A stretch of DNA of 64,000 nucleotides, taken from positions 806,001 to 870,000 of the forward strand of contig JAEERP010000001.1 of NCBI GenBank assembly GCA_016285885.1, in the 5' to 3' direction. Within the stretch, counting starts at the first letter, position 1; every line of letters begins with the position of its first letter. This document shows positions 1 to 10,517 of this stretch, piece after piece. A program made the position numbers and the translations under genes. The notes below the pieces were generated by a model. That model saw nothing but the letters and a program-made list of their open reading frames with translations, was not told the DNA's origin and searched no databases. Origin of the DNA: Paludibacteraceae bacterium. GTDB taxonomy: Bacteria > Bacteroidota > Bacteroidia > Bacteroidales > Paludibacteraceae.

Positions 1-1617
<1,617 letters not shown>

Positions 1618-2427
1618 ATGAAATACAATAGAGTTCTTACCATTGCGGGAAGCGACTCGGGAGGAGGCGCCGGCATACAAGCCGACATCAAGACAATTTC
1701 AGCGTGCGGTTGCTACGCCGCATCCGCTATCACGGCCATCACTGTACAGAACACCTTGGGTGTCGAGCAAGTACAAGGATTGCCCATCGAGATCGTCGGT
1801 GGACAAATCGAAGCGGTGCTCTCTGACATCGGTGCGGACAGCATCAAAATAGGCATGCTCCACTCCTCGGAGGTGATTCGCTGCATCGCCGGGAAACTGA
1901 GGAAGTTCAGCGACATCCGTAATGTGGTACTGGATCCCGTCATGGTCTCGACCTCGGGACACAGACTGATTGAGGAGAGCGCTATCGAAACGCTCAAGAA
2001 GGAGCTGATTCCCCTCTCAAGGATCATCACCCCGAACATACCAGAGGCGGAGATACTCGTCGGAAAGAGGATAACCGACCAAGAGGAATTGCCCCAAATA
2101 GCCAAGGAGATGGCGAAGGAATATGGAGTCTCCGTCATGCTGAAGGCAGGACACCTGACTGACGATCAACTAACCGACATCCTCTATGATAACGAGACCC
2201 AAAAGACGCTACGTCTGACGAGCCCACGCATCCAAACACAAAACACTCACGGAACGGGTTGCACCCTATCTTCCGCCATCGCCGCCATGATGGCGAAGGG
2301 ATACAACGTCAGCGAAGCGGTCGAAAAGGCCAAATGGTATCTCGCCAATGCGCTCCAAGCGGGCGCACGATACGAGATCGGACACGGTCACGGACCAGTC
2401 TGCCACTTTTGGAATTATGAATTTTGA
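1618..2427 (+). CDS. thiD: Hydroxymethylpyrimidine / phosphomethylpyrimidine kinase
   Basis: Phosphorylates HMP and HMP-P in the thiamine pyrimidine branch, in the cytosol; ribokinase-like fold. The N-terminus has the signature GSDSGGGAGIQADIKT (from about residue 11) and the C-terminal anion-hole/catalytic motif NTHGTGCTLSSA at about residues 209-220 with the family Cys. Length 269 is normal. It stands alone, divergent from atpD, not in a thi cluster. The last four codons (NYEF) and the stop lie inside a heptamer repeat tract (2412-2443), so the natural C-terminus has been replaced or extended by repeat sequence; the kinase core is intact. A bifunctional ThiD is likely, but pyridoxal kinase activity cannot be excluded from sequence. 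Confidence 0.95.
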   Translation: MKYNRVLTIAGSDSGGGAGIQADIKTISACGCYAASAITAITVQNTLGVEQVQGLPIEIVGGQIEAVLSDIGADSIKIGMLHSSEVIRCIAGKLRKFSDIRNVVLDPVMVSTSGHRLIEESAIETLKKELIPLSRIITPNIPEAEILVGKRITDQEELPQIAKEMAKEYGVSVMLKAGHLTDDQLTDILYDNETQKTLRLTSPRIQTQNTHGTGCTLSSAIAAMMAKGYNVSEAVEKAKWYLANALQAGARYEIGHGHGPVCHFWNYEF

Positions 2428-2443
2428 ATTATGAATTTTGAAT
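2412..2443 (+). repeat. Heptamer tandem repeat (GAATTNT)n over the thiD stop codon
   Basis: Four full units plus a partial: GAATTAT, GAATTTT, GAATTAT, GAATTTT, GAAT. The thiD stop TGA is formed across units two and three. The same GAATTNN unit, in the same orientation as the preceding gene, occurs at the ends of pgeF (25523-25564) and the M16 peptidase gene (45881-45908). Confidence 0.85.
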
Positions 2444-2514
2444 GCCCGCAGATTTATTGTCCGCTCCGAAAGGGTAACATCATATAAACCAGGGCATCGC
2501 CCTGCAAGAAACAA

Positions 2515-2555
2515 AACGGGGACCAAACCAAACGTTTAGTCCCCGTTCCTTTTTT
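2515..2555 (+). terminator. Intrinsic terminator downstream of thiD
   Basis: AACGGGGAC pairs perfectly with GTCCCCGTT (2539-2547), extended by AAA/TTT after one mismatch, then CCTTTTTT. It faces the convergent tRNA gene and ends thiD transcription. Confidence 0.75.
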
Positions 2556-2631
2556 GGTGATCGAGGAGGGATTCGAACCCTCGACCCACAGCTTAGAAGG
2601 CTGTTGCTCTATCCAGCTGAGCTACCCGACC
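2555..2631 (-). tRNA. tRNA-Arg (anticodon TCT)
   Basis: Read on the minus strand: 7-bp acceptor stem GGTCGGG/CTCGATC with wobbles, D-arm GCTC..GAGC with G18G19, anticodon stem ACAGC/GCTGT and loop CTTCTAA giving TCT, T-arm GAGGG-TTCGAAT-CCCTC, discriminator A and an encoded CCA. All canonical. A -7 element TACCTTTG lies upstream (2648-2655 on the minus strand). Confidence 0.96.
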
Positions 2632-2647
2632 ATCCTTAAATTGAGCG

Positions 2648-2655
2648 CAAAGGTA
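2648..2655 (-). promoter_or_regulatory. -7 promoter element for tRNA-Arg(TCT)
   Basis: Minus-strand TACCTTTG matches TAnnTTTG exactly and sits 16 nt before the mature tRNA. I do not see a clear -33 TTTG at 19 bp. The same TACCTTTGC string precedes the other tRNA gene in the window. Confidence 0.55.
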
Positions 2656-2691
2656 ATACTTTTTTTGTGTTCACTCCTAACGCAAAGCGCG

Positions 2692-2718
2692 AAAAAATTC
2701 ATTATTTTTCATAATGAA
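2692..2718 (-). terminator. Terminator after the TamL-like gene
   Basis: On the minus strand TTCATTAT-GAAAA-ATAATGAA is an 8-bp AT-rich hairpin followed at once by TTTTTT. It lies 44 nt past the stop of the Omp85-family gene and before the tRNA promoter. Confidence 0.65.
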
Positions 2719-2761
2719 CTGAATGATAAAACATTGACAACGCACAAGAGGGGAAAAAACG

Positions 2762-5068
2762 TTAGAAAGGATATCCTACGGCGAAGTGGAGAGCACAGTC
2801 ATCCGACCAATTGAAGCCCTTGAAGCGCCAACGCTCACGTCCATCCCTAGCTGGGTTGAAGGCTTTCGCACCCACATCGAAACGGATGAGGAAGTAAGAA
2901 AAGTCGAGACGAATACCCAAACCATAGGCCAAAGCGATCTGTTCGTAGAGTTTCGTAAAATTGAACTGACCTCTCGGTTGGGAAGGTGAATTCTTCAAGG
3001 TCCATATATTTCCGGCATCCACAAACGCAGCCGCCTCCGCCTTCCAAATAAGTTTCGTACGGTACTCCAAATTCAACAAGAGCTTCACGTCACCTGACTG
3101 CTTCACAAAATCATCATATCTATCAGAGAAATAACGGCCCGGACCCAACGTACGAACCGACCAGCCCCTCACACCATTCGCACCACCTCCGAAGAAGCGA
3201 CGTTCGAAAGGCACGACCGAAGCATTGCCATAAGGGCAAGCGATACCCAAACCAATATGGTAAACCAACCGGCTCCTTCCATCCAGCTTGATATTGTAGG
3301 CATAATCAGCCTCCGCCTTCACGTATTGGGAGAACGGTATTCTACCAATCGTATATTGCCCCGAAGAGTCCTTCGTGGAGACCAAATGACAGATACCATT
3401 CAGCAATGCGCCGGCCGACTCAAAAGAGACATGGTAGTACGTCTTATTCGAGCGGGAGGCCTGCGCCTGGTTGTCGTAAGTAAAAGCGAAACCGGAATTC
3501 ATCACGAAGTGGTCCGAGTAACTCTCCCGCAAAACGGAATAACGATCCGCACTATAGATGGAATCGAAGGTGCGATCCGTCTCAATATCGACATAGTTCA
3601 GGTCGATCAAATCCAACGTATACCTATAGAAACGACGCAACGTCCACAGATACTTCATACTAGTGGCGATGGACTTGCGCTCATAGGTGTTCGGCCGGAC
3701 CTGATAGTTGTAGCGCACATTATACTCCGTGCTGGCAGAAATCCTTCGTTTAAAGTCCCTCTTCAGGAAAGGGAACATAAAACGGGGGAAGGTGATGCCC
3801 ACACCTCCGCCAAGATCCAACACATACTTATGGAGAATATCAGACAGGCCCGAATAAGCCTCCTGAGCATATCGTCCCCTCACGCTCAACACCTCAGAGC
3901 CACGGAAAACATTCTTGTGGGCGTATCCTAAGTTCAGGGCGAAACCCAAATCACCATCCGAGTTAGTGCCTTCCACATCCAAAGAGAAGGATTGTGGCTT
4001 AGCCGGATAGAGGTCTATCTCACAATCCACCTCATGCCGCTCGTTCTGCAGATCAGTGAAACGGATATTCGACGAGCGCAAGATACCCAATCCGTTCAAT
4101 CTGGAATAGGTACGCTCCACCAGGAATTCATTGTAGAGGGAATCCGTCTCGACACGCAACTCATCATCCACGACAGAAGGGCGAAGGAAAGGTTTCCCCT
4201 TCAGGAGGAACGACATGTTGTCCGAATAGTGTAAGGTATCCCACTCGACCCCTTCATTCGGCAACTCCGATCGGTTATGCTCCGTAATAAATATATGGCG
4301 CACCCTGAAACGTTCATGATTCGTCTCCACGCGCTCTCCGTTCGGAAGCACACGGCTATATGGCTTCAGGTGCAGTGTGACATCGATTTGGTGGTTGCCC
4401 ACGGTACTATCTGCGGTATAGGTCAAATAATCCTTGTTGAATCGATAATATCCCCTGCGACGGAGGAAACGGCTCAAGCGCTCCCGCTCCTCGTCCAGAT
4501 CGTCCACGTCAAACAACATGCCCCCCTTCAGACGCGTATTCTGCAGACCGCCCCTCATATGAAGGATCGAATCCAAGACACGGTCGCTCGGAACATCACA
4601 GTTGACTTTACGGATACGATAAGGCGTTTTCGGATCGATCAAATAATTAATCTCAGCCTTTTTCTTCTTGAACTTGACGGACGAAGAGACCTCCGCATTC
4701 ATATAACCCTTCGAATACATAAAGGCTTGGAGTTCCTTTTCCGACCGATAGGTCAAGAAAGGATCATAAATGACAGGAGCCTCGCCTATCTCCCTCAATT
4801 TACGATTGATACGTTTCGTGGAATCCCTTCCGGACAGGTTGTAGACCCCCAGATAGATACGGAACAAGCCAAAAGCCTTGAAGTTAGGTCTTTGGCGCAA
4901 GTGTTTCGACAGATCACTGTTGTTGACCGTGCTGTTCTCCCCAGAGAAGGAGACTTTATCCAACAAATAGCTATTCTCAGGCACATACTTAGTCGTAGAG
5001 CATGACGGAAAAAGGAGAACCACCATCATCCCTATGAACAACGACCACTTACTGATATGCCTTCCCAT
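2762..5068 (-). CDS. TamL-like lipidated Omp85-family outer membrane protein
   Basis: Predicted outer-membrane beta-barrel of the BamA/TamA superfamily. The N-terminus MGRHISKWSLFIGMMVVLLFPSC is a lipoprotein signal with the lipobox Cys at residue 23, the hallmark of the TamL branch of Bacteroidota. POTRA-like repeats fill roughly residues 35-360 and the surface-antigen barrel roughly 370-768. The barrel contains FERRFFGGGANGVRGW, matching the conserved strand/loop-6 region with RGW (VRGF/Y in BamA), and the chain ends in phenylalanine (FAVGYPF), the Omp C-terminal signature. 768 residues is normal. No tamB is adjacent. It stands alone, divergent from glmM. It probably helps insert or export outer-membrane proteins; a BamA paralogue role is the alternative. 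Confidence 0.85.
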   Translation of the reverse strand: MGRHISKWSLFIGMMVVLLFPSCSTTKYVPENSYLLDKVSFSGENSTVNNSDLSKHLRQRPNFKAFGLFRIYLGVYNLSGRDSTKRINRKLREIGEAPVIYDPFLTYRSEKELQAFMYSKGYMNAEVSSSVKFKKKKAEINYLIDPKTPYRIRKVNCDVPSDRVLDSILHMRGGLQNTRLKGGMLFDVDDLDEERERLSRFLRRRGYYRFNKDYLTYTADSTVGNHQIDVTLHLKPYSRVLPNGERVETNHERFRVRHIFITEHNRSELPNEGVEWDTLHYSDNMSFLLKGKPFLRPSVVDDELRVETDSLYNEFLVERTYSRLNGLGILRSSNIRFTDLQNERHEVDCEIDLYPAKPQSFSLDVEGTNSDGDLGFALNLGYAHKNVFRGSEVLSVRGRYAQEAYSGLSDILHKYVLDLGGGVGITFPRFMFPFLKRDFKRRISASTEYNVRYNYQVRPNTYERKSIATSMKYLWTLRRFYRYTLDLIDLNYVDIETDRTFDSIYSADRYSVLRESYSDHFVMNSGFAFTYDNQAQASRSNKTYYHVSFESAGALLNGICHLVSTKDSSGQYTIGRIPFSQYVKAEADYAYNIKLDGRSRLVYHIGLGIACPYGNASVVPFERRFFGGGANGVRGWSVRTLGPGRYFSDRYDDFVKQSGDVKLLLNLEYRTKLIWKAEAAAFVDAGNIWTLKNSPSQPRGQFNFTKLYEQIALAYGLGIRLDFSYFLIRFDVGAKAFNPARDGRERWRFKGFNWSDDCALHFAVGYPF

Positions 5069-5086
5069 TTGTTAATAATCTTCGGA

Positions 5087-5094
5087 CAAAGATA
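5087..5094 (-). promoter_or_regulatory. -7 element upstream of the TamL-like gene
   Basis: Minus-strand TATCTTTG, an exact TAnnTTTG match 19 nt before the start codon. No good -33 box is seen. Confidence 0.45.
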
Positions 5095-5117
5095 CTACTA
5101 AAGAATAAAATAATAAG

Positions 5118-5125
5118 TATATTTG
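5118..5125 (+). promoter_or_regulatory. -7 element upstream of glmM
   Basis: TATATTTG is an exact TAnnTTTG match, 38 nt before the glmM ATG. The divergent TamL -7 element lies 23 bp away, so the two promoters are nearly back to back. Confidence 0.5.
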
Positions 5126-5163
5126 CGTCGATTAGAATTAAAAAAGGTAAAATATCATTCAAT

Positions 5164-6555
5164 ATGACACTTATTAAATCTATTTCCGGCATACGCGGAA
5201 CAATCGGAGGAGCCGTCGGCGACGGATTGACCCCGTTAGACGTAGTGAAATTCACGGCTGCCTACGGCACGTGGATCAAAAGGAACACACAGTGCAAGAA
5301 CAACCTGATCGTCGTTGGACGTGATGCCCGCATATCGGGCGAGATGGTGGACCATCTCGTTTCCGGAACATTGATCGGTCTCGGACTGAACGTGACCAAC
5401 ATCGGACTAGCCTCCACACCGACCACTGAAATAGCGGTACAAAAAGAGAAGGCCTGCGGAGGTATCATCCTCACCGCCAGCCACAACCCTAAACAATGGA
5501 ACGCCTTGAAACTCCTCAACGAGAAGGGTGAGTTCCTCAACGACAAAGAAGGGAAAGCGGTTCTATCCATGGCGGAAAACAACGACTACGAGTTCGCCGA
5601 GGTGGACAATCTGGGCAAAATAACCTACAAAAACGACTACAACAACATTCACATAGACGACGTGCTCAAACTGAAACTCGTGGATGTTGAAGCCATCAAG
5701 AAAGCCAATTTCAAGGTGGTCATCGACTGCGTCAACTCTGTCGGCGGCATCGTGATCCCTCAATTGCTGGAGAAATTGGGCGTCAAGAACATCGTCAAGC
5801 TCAACTGCGACCCAACCGGCAAATTCGCACACAACCCGGAGCCATTGCCAGCACACTTGACCGAGATCTCGGACAAGATGAAAACGGAGAAGGCGGATGT
5901 CGGATTCGTAGTAGACCCGGACGTGGACAGATTGGCCATGATCTGCGAAGACGGAGAGATGTTCGGTGAAGAATACACGTTGGTTTCCGTTGCGGACTAC
6001 ATCCTGAGCAACACGCCAGGCAACACGGTATCCAACCTAAGCTCCACCCGCGCGCTCCGCGACGTGACCCGCCAGCATGGAGGTCAATACAATGCAGCGG
6101 CTGTCGGCGAGGTGAACGTGGTAGCCAAGATGAAAGAGACCAACGCCATCATCGGTGGTGAAGGAAACGGTGGCGTCATCTACCCTGAGAGCCACTACGG
6201 AAGAGACGCGCTCGTGGGCATCTCCCTATTCCTCTCCCTCATGGCTAAGAAAGGAATGAAGCCAACAGAGTTGAGGAAGCAATACCCTCCATACTTCATC
6301 TCCAAGAACAAAATCCAGCTTACGCCAGACATCAACGTGGACAACATCTTGGCGCAGATGAAGGATAAATACAAGAACGAGGAGGTGAACGACATCGATG
6401 GCGTGAAGATAGACTTCGCAGACTGCTGGGTACACCTACGCAAATCCAACACGGAGCCAATCATCCGTATCTACTCGGAAGCATCAACCATGGAGAAAGC
6501 CGACAACCTGGCGAAGAAAATCATGGGCGAGATAGAGTCCATCTACAAAAAATAA
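5164..6555 (+). CDS. glmM: Phosphoglucosamine mutase (alpha-D-phosphohexomutase family)
   Basis: Interconverts glucosamine-6-P and glucosamine-1-P for UDP-GlcNAc synthesis in the cytosol. All four family motifs are present: the phosphoserine loop TASHNP with catalytic Ser106, the metal-binding loop DPDVDR at about residue 240, the sugar-binding GEGNGG, and the C-terminal phosphate loop KSNTEPIIR. Length 463 fits. The N-terminus MTLIKSISGIRGTIGG is like the proteins annotated GlmM in Bacteroides; phosphomannomutase/phosphoglucomutase activity is the alternative and motifs alone do not separate them. Monocistronic, ended by a strong bidirectional terminator. Confidence 0.88.
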   Translation: MTLIKSISGIRGTIGGAVGDGLTPLDVVKFTAAYGTWIKRNTQCKNNLIVVGRDARISGEMVDHLVSGTLIGLGLNVTNIGLASTPTTEIAVQKEKACGGIILTASHNPKQWNALKLLNEKGEFLNDKEGKAVLSMAENNDYEFAEVDNLGKITYKNDYNNIHIDDVLKLKLVDVEAIKKANFKVVIDCVNSVGGIVIPQLLEKLGVKNIVKLNCDPTGKFAHNPEPLPAHLTEISDKMKTEKADVGFVVDPDVDRLAMICEDGEMFGEEYTLVSVADYILSNTPGNTVSNLSSTRALRDVTRQHGGQYNAAAVGEVNVVAKMKETNAIIGGEGNGGVIYPESHYGRDALVGISLFLSLMAKKGMKPTELRKQYPPYFISKNKIQLTPDINVDNILAQMKDKYKNEEVNDIDGVKIDFADCWVHLRKSNTEPIIRIYSEASTMEKADNLAKKIMGEIESIYKK

Positions 6556-6576
6556 AGGAACACGTTCCTAAACAAA

Positions 6577-6624
6577 AAGAGGATGCGCCGATCCATCAAG
6601 ATCAAGGCGCATCCTCTTGTTTTT
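6577..6624. terminator. Bidirectional terminator between glmM and ispE
   Basis: AAGAGGATGCGCC pairs with GGCGCATCCTCTT, followed by GTTTTT on the plus strand and preceded by CAAAAA, so it can serve both convergent genes. Confidence 0.85.
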
Positions 6625-6671
6625 ATGGGTTGAGGAGGAAAGCGGATAGGCTCCCCCACTCCGCTCACACA

Positions 6672-7496
6672 TCACAAAATGCACTGGAAAGAGAACATAT
6701 CAGGAAAGATCGTCTTAACGTCCACTTCCCGCTTGAAGAAGCCAAAGACAGAGGATCCCGAGCCGGACATGGAAGCATAGAGTGCATCCTTCTCATACAT
6801 CAGATCCTTGATCATCTTCACCGTCGGATGAGAGGCAAAGACACTCGTCTCAAAATCATTCACGATATTATATTTCCACTCGGAAATCGGTTTCATCACC
6901 ATCTCTGAAAGCGGCAAGACCGTCTTTTTAGGCGTCACTTTCGAGTAAGCCTCCTTTGTGGAGACAAAATCATCCGGCTTCACCAAGAGGAAAGAGACCC
7001 CCTCCAAAGAGAATTCGATAGGCTGCAGTTCATTCCCGATGCCCGTCACGTAAGCAGGTTTGTTTTGGATGAAGAAAGGGCAATCCGCACCGATTTTAGC
7101 GGCGACAGCCTCCATCTGAGGAATATCCATCCCCAACCGGAACATATCATTGAACAACTTAATGGCGAAAGAGGCGTCGGAAGAGCCTCCGCCAAGACCT
7201 GCGCCCGAAGGAATCACCTTTTCCAAATAGATCTTCACGGGAGGCAAGTCGAACTGTTCTTTCAGCAAATTATACGCCTTCATAACAGAGTTGTCAGACA
7301 CTTTTCCGTCCAACAAAAGTCCGCCGACCTGCATCTCCGTCTGGCCATCCTCAGCCACAACAACCTCCAGGACATCCTTCAACGGTATGGGGTAGAAAAC
7401 ACTCTCGATATCGTGGTATCCATCTTTTCTCACGCCGGTTATATTCAATCCGACATTAATCTTTGCATTAGGAAAGACTATCATCTCATTATCCAT
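6672..7496 (-). CDS. ispE: 4-diphosphocytidyl-2-C-methyl-D-erythritol kinase
   Basis: GHMP-family kinase of the non-mevalonate (MEP) isoprenoid pathway: phosphorylates CDP-ME at the 2-hydroxyl. Seen: the N-terminal substrate strand FPNAKINVGLNITG with the catalytic Lys, the ATP-binding glycine loop PSGAGLGGGSSDASF at about residues 95-109, and the GADCPFF motif with the catalytic Asp. 274 residues is normal. The start could be the ATG at codon 5 (MIVFPNAK); both are in frame and only four residues differ. No operon partner. Confidence 0.95.
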   Translation of the reverse strand: MDNEMIVFPNAKINVGLNITGVRKDGYHDIESVFYPIPLKDVLEVVVAEDGQTEMQVGGLLLDGKVSDNSVMKAYNLLKEQFDLPPVKIYLEKVIPSGAGLGGGSSDASFAIKLFNDMFRLGMDIPQMEAVAAKIGADCPFFIQNKPAYVTGIGNELQPIEFSLEGVSFLLVKPDDFVSTKEAYSKVTPKKTVLPLSEMVMKPISEWKYNIVNDFETSVFASHPTVKMIKDLMYEKDALYASMSGSGSSVFGFFKREVDVKTIFPDMFSFQCIL

Positions 7497-7698
7497 TTAG
7501 ACTATGCAAAAATAACAAAAATCCGCAAAAAAGCAGAAAGAATGCAACAGAAATCCCTCCTGCTTGGCACTCAATCAGTTAGGACCGATTACACAACAAC
7601 AAAACGCAAATGGAATCAATATTACCCGCATATTTTGACGAATAATAAAAAAAGGCAAAAAAAAAGATACAATAAGGCAATAATATATCGAGTAAAGA

Positions 7699-7729
7699 TT
7701 TGATACTACGAAGAAATTTTTTATCTTTG
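7699..7729 (+). promoter_or_regulatory. Full Bacteroidetes-type promoter for the UspA fusion gene
   Basis: TTTG (7699-7702), 19 bp, TATCTTTG (7722-7729): an exact match to the Bacteroides -33/-7 consensus. Transcription should start near 7735, which rules out the ORF-track start at 7700. Confidence 0.75.
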
Positions 7730-7783
7730 ATGTGGATATGTGAAGGAAGAGATTTGATGAATTGGATAAAGGAGGAGAAGAAT

Positions 7784-8884
7784 ATGGAAGAAAATTTGGT
7801 GACATTGGCGATACATACCTACGAGAAAGCTCAAATACTAAAGTCCGTGCTGGAAGTGCATGGTATAGACGTGTATATACACAGCGTCAATCAATTTTTG
7901 CCGGTCGGCGTAAGGGTTCGCATCAAGGAAAGCGACCTGCCGAAAGCGTTAGGCATCATTGAGGAGATGAACAACAAAGACGGACTGAACAAGGCTTTGG
8001 AGGAGATGAACAAAAAACCGATGGTGCTGCTTCCTATTGACTTCTCAGACTACTCGATGAAAGCGTGCGAATTCGCATTTCCATTGGCTGCCACGTTGGA
8101 TGCGGAAGTAGTCTTGTTCCACGCCTACCTTCCCCCATCATTCTCGACGATGCCGATTGGGGACGTGATCAACCACGAAGGCAGAACGGAAGAATCCGCC
8201 CTAGAACTACTGGAGAGCGCAAAAAAGAATTTGATCGACATAGAATCCAAAATCGAAGAATACATTTCCGAAGGGAAATGGCCACGCACCAAGTACCGTC
8301 ACGTGCTACGTGAAGGCGTGCCGGAGGACCAGATTCTCGGATATGCGGAAAGACATAATCCTAGAGTCATCATCATGGGCACAAGAGGATGCGACAAAAA
8401 GGACATGGACTTCATCGGGAGCGTGACGGCGGAGATCATCGAACGCTCGCACGTGCCAGTATTCGCGATTCCGGAGAACATAAGCCTCAACGGATTCGAA
8501 GACATCAAGACCGTAGCATTTTCCACTAGTTTTGACGACAAAGACCTGATCGCGTTCAACAAAATGATGACGCTATTACAGCCGAACAACGTGACAGTCC
8601 ACTTCATCCATTTCGACAACAAAGATGACAGATGGGCAGAGATCAAGTTGAGCGGAATCAAGGTATACTTCCAACAGAACTACCCGAACAGCAAGTTCGA
8701 GTATGATCTGGTACCAGGGACCGACATACTATCCGCCTATGACGAGTTCATACACAAGAATAGCATCGACGCCATTGCCCTAACGACACACAAGAGAAAT
8801 TTGATCTCCAGGTTGTTCAATCCGAGCATGGCAAGGAAGATGATATTCCACACGGATACACCGATGTTTGTGTTCCACGCATAA
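7784..8884 (+). CDS. DUF2007 domain fused to two universal stress protein domains
   Basis: 366 residues from the chosen start. The first ~65 residues (VTLAIHTYEKAQILKSVLEVHGIDVYI) fit DUF2007, a small domain proposed to sense or bind ligands. Residues ~68-215 are a UspA domain with a perfect ATP-binding motif G-2x-G-9x-GS (GTRGCDKKDMDFIGS), so it should bind ATP. Residues ~220-366 are a second UspA-like domain that lacks the glycine motif and is probably structural or regulatory. The ORF track starts 28 codons earlier; I chose 7784 because AGGAGG lies 10 nt upstream, the promoter ends at 7729, and the DUF2007 fold starts here. A start at 7757 remains possible. Target and signal are unknown. 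Confidence 0.82.
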   Translation: MEENLVTLAIHTYEKAQILKSVLEVHGIDVYIHSVNQFLPVGVRVRIKESDLPKALGIIEEMNNKDGLNKALEEMNKKPMVLLPIDFSDYSMKACEFAFPLAATLDAEVVLFHAYLPPSFSTMPIGDVINHEGRTEESALELLESAKKNLIDIESKIEEYISEGKWPRTKYRHVLREGVPEDQILGYAERHNPRVIIMGTRGCDKKDMDFIGSVTAEIIERSHVPVFAIPENISLNGFEDIKTVAFSTSFDDKDLIAFNKMMTLLQPNNVTVHFIHFDNKDDRWAEIKLSGIKVYFQQNYPNSKFEYDLVPGTDILSAYDEFIHKNSIDAIALTTHKRNLISRLFNPSMARKMIFHTDTPMFVFHA

Positions 8885-8968
8885 CGGAAGGAAGGTCTGA
8901 CAGGATGACAGATGTATATATGATAGATAAGATTGGTTGATTAGAGGTTGAACAGAAAGAGCAGATTC

Positions 8969-9934
8969 ATGATGAAGAGATTATACAAAATCGGGGGATT
9001 AGCGGTAGCGTCCATATTCCCTCTTTGCGAATGTGCGGCGGATAGCGCACTAAAGACAGAAGCCGCACCACGGCAAGAGGTTCATTACCAAGCGCCCACC
9101 ATCCCCAACGAAATTAATTTCTGTGGCGAGAAAATAGACTTATCGAACTACTATCTCCGGGAGAGATTCGACAGGGAGTTGCTAAGCTTCTCTTATTGGC
9201 ACTCACAAGTGTTCCTTTTCATCAAGAGAGCAAATAAGTTTTTTCCCATCATAGAACCGATTTTGAAAGCGAATGGCGTCCCTGATGACTTCAAATACTT
9301 GGCCCTAATAGAGAGCAATCTGGACCAAAGGGCTCAATCTCCCGCCAAGGCAGTCGGGATCTGGCAGATCCTGCCAGGAACAGGAAAGGATGCGGGATTA
9401 GTCATTAACGACGACGTGGACGAACGATATAACGTGGAGAAGGCCACAAAGGTGGCTTGCTCAATGCTGAAACACACGCATGACGCAGCTGGCAGCTGGA
9501 CATTGGCGGCGGCCGCCTACAATACAGGTCATGCACGTGTCATGAGACAGATTGAAACGCAACAGACGAACAACTACTTCGACATGTTGTTCAGCGAAGA
9601 AACGAACAGGTATGTCTTCCGAATCATCTTGGCGAAGTATCTCATGGAAGACCCTCAAAGGATGGGGTTTTATCTGACGAGGGAAGACATGTATTACCCA
9701 GTGGAATCAGATGTCGTCAAGGTAGACTCCACCATTGAAAATTTAACTAACTTCGCGAAGGAAAGAGGGATAAATTACCAACTCCTCAAAGATGCCAACC
9801 CTTGGCTCAGAAGCAACAAGTTGCCGAATAAAGAGGGAAGGGAATATCTCATCAAGATACCAAGGAAAGAGGCATTGGAATTTGACCCGAAAAAGGGAAG
9901 ACTACATCAAGCGAATTGGGTCACCAACCCATAG
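8969..9934 (+). CDS. Membrane/periplasmic lytic transglycosylase, MltD-like
   Basis: Cleaves the glycan strand of peptidoglycan with formation of 1,6-anhydroMurNAc. MMKRLYKIGGLAVASIFPLCEC is a signal peptide, perhaps lipidated at Cys. The SLT domain covers about residues 80-220: YLALIESNLDQ carries the catalytic Glu, then SPAKAVGIWQILPGTG and AAAYNTG, the three family motifs. The C-terminus (about 250-310) is LysM-like (NFAKERGINYQLLKDANPWL...LIKIP) but degenerate. The ORF track begins at a TTG at 8948; the ATG pair at 8969/8972 gives a better signal peptide. A secreted unknown follows 26 nt later, so they may be cotranscribed. Confidence 0.88.
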   Translation: MMKRLYKIGGLAVASIFPLCECAADSALKTEAAPRQEVHYQAPTIPNEINFCGEKIDLSNYYLRERFDRELLSFSYWHSQVFLFIKRANKFFPIIEPILKANGVPDDFKYLALIESNLDQRAQSPAKAVGIWQILPGTGKDAGLVINDDVDERYNVEKATKVACSMLKHTHDAAGSWTLAAAAYNTGHARVMRQIETQQTNNYFDMLFSEETNRYVFRIILAKYLMEDPQRMGFYLTREDMYYPVESDVVKVDSTIENLTNFAKERGINYQLLKDANPWLRSNKLPNKEGREYLIKIPRKEALEFDPKKGRLHQANWVTNP

Positions 9935-9960
9935 TATGAACTGGATTTAAAACAAAGATT

Positions 9961-10443
9961 ATGAAAAGAGTGTTGAAATATATATTATATCTCTTATTCG
10001 CCGCATTCTCGATCAATACGGCGAACGCACAATCTATTGCGTTCAAATCCTTCAGACAGACCGACGGTGTCGTCACGCAGCAATCCAAGGGATTATACGT
10101 ATGGGGGGCTTGGGAACAGAGTTCTACTGTCGTCGTCCTGGACATGGCCAACAACTACATTGTCACAGACGACCAACTGAACAAGAAAGTCACCGTTTTC
10201 GAAATATTCGACAAACCCCAGAAATGGATTGTCAAAAAGGATTACAAATATCTCAACTACGAATGCATGAACAAACGGACACTGGAGAAGTATTACATTA
10301 AACTTTACGAATACGACTCGGGGGAATTCCGCGTGACAGTGATGTCTCCAAAGAAATCCACTCGCTACTCCGTCGTCTTCCTAAAAGATTACGAGATGGA
10401 CAGCGACCTCGAAGCGAAAGTGAAGAAAGCATTCGAGAAATAG
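9961..10443 (+). CDS. Secreted protein of unknown function
   Basis: 160 residues with a clear signal peptide (MKRVLKYILYLLFAAFSINTANAQ, cleavage after AQA-type site at about residue 24). The rest is a beta-rich, aromatic domain with alternating basic and acidic stretches, for example WGAWEQSSTVVVLD and YKYLNYECMNKRTLEKYYIKLYEYD; one Cys. I do not recognise a family. It follows the lytic transglycosylase by 26 nt in the same direction and ends at a strong terminator, so it may act in the envelope with it; that is inference from position only. Confidence 0.65.
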   Translation: MKRVLKYILYLLFAAFSINTANAQSIAFKSFRQTDGVVTQQSKGLYVWGAWEQSSTVVVLDMANNYIVTDDQLNKKVTVFEIFDKPQKWIVKKDYKYLNYECMNKRTLEKYYIKLYEYDSGEFRVTVMSPKKSTRYSVVFLKDYEMDSDLEAKVKKAFEK

Positions 10444-10456
10444 AATAAAATAAAAA

Positions 10457-10494
10457 AATAAAAGCGGCTTGGAAATATCCTTGCCGCTTTTATT
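10457..10494. terminator. Bidirectional terminator
   Basis: AATAAAAGCGGC pairs perfectly with GCCGCTTTTATT around a 14-nt loop; the A- and T-rich arms give a U tract in either direction for the convergent genes. Confidence 0.8.
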
Positions 10495-10517
10495 ATGCAC
10501 TTTATCAAGATAATATA

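Noticed and set aside
7700-7783. Long N-terminus of the DUF2007-UspA ORF
   Set aside because: It overlaps the promoter (7699-7729); AGGAGG before 7784 and the domain start support the shorter form.
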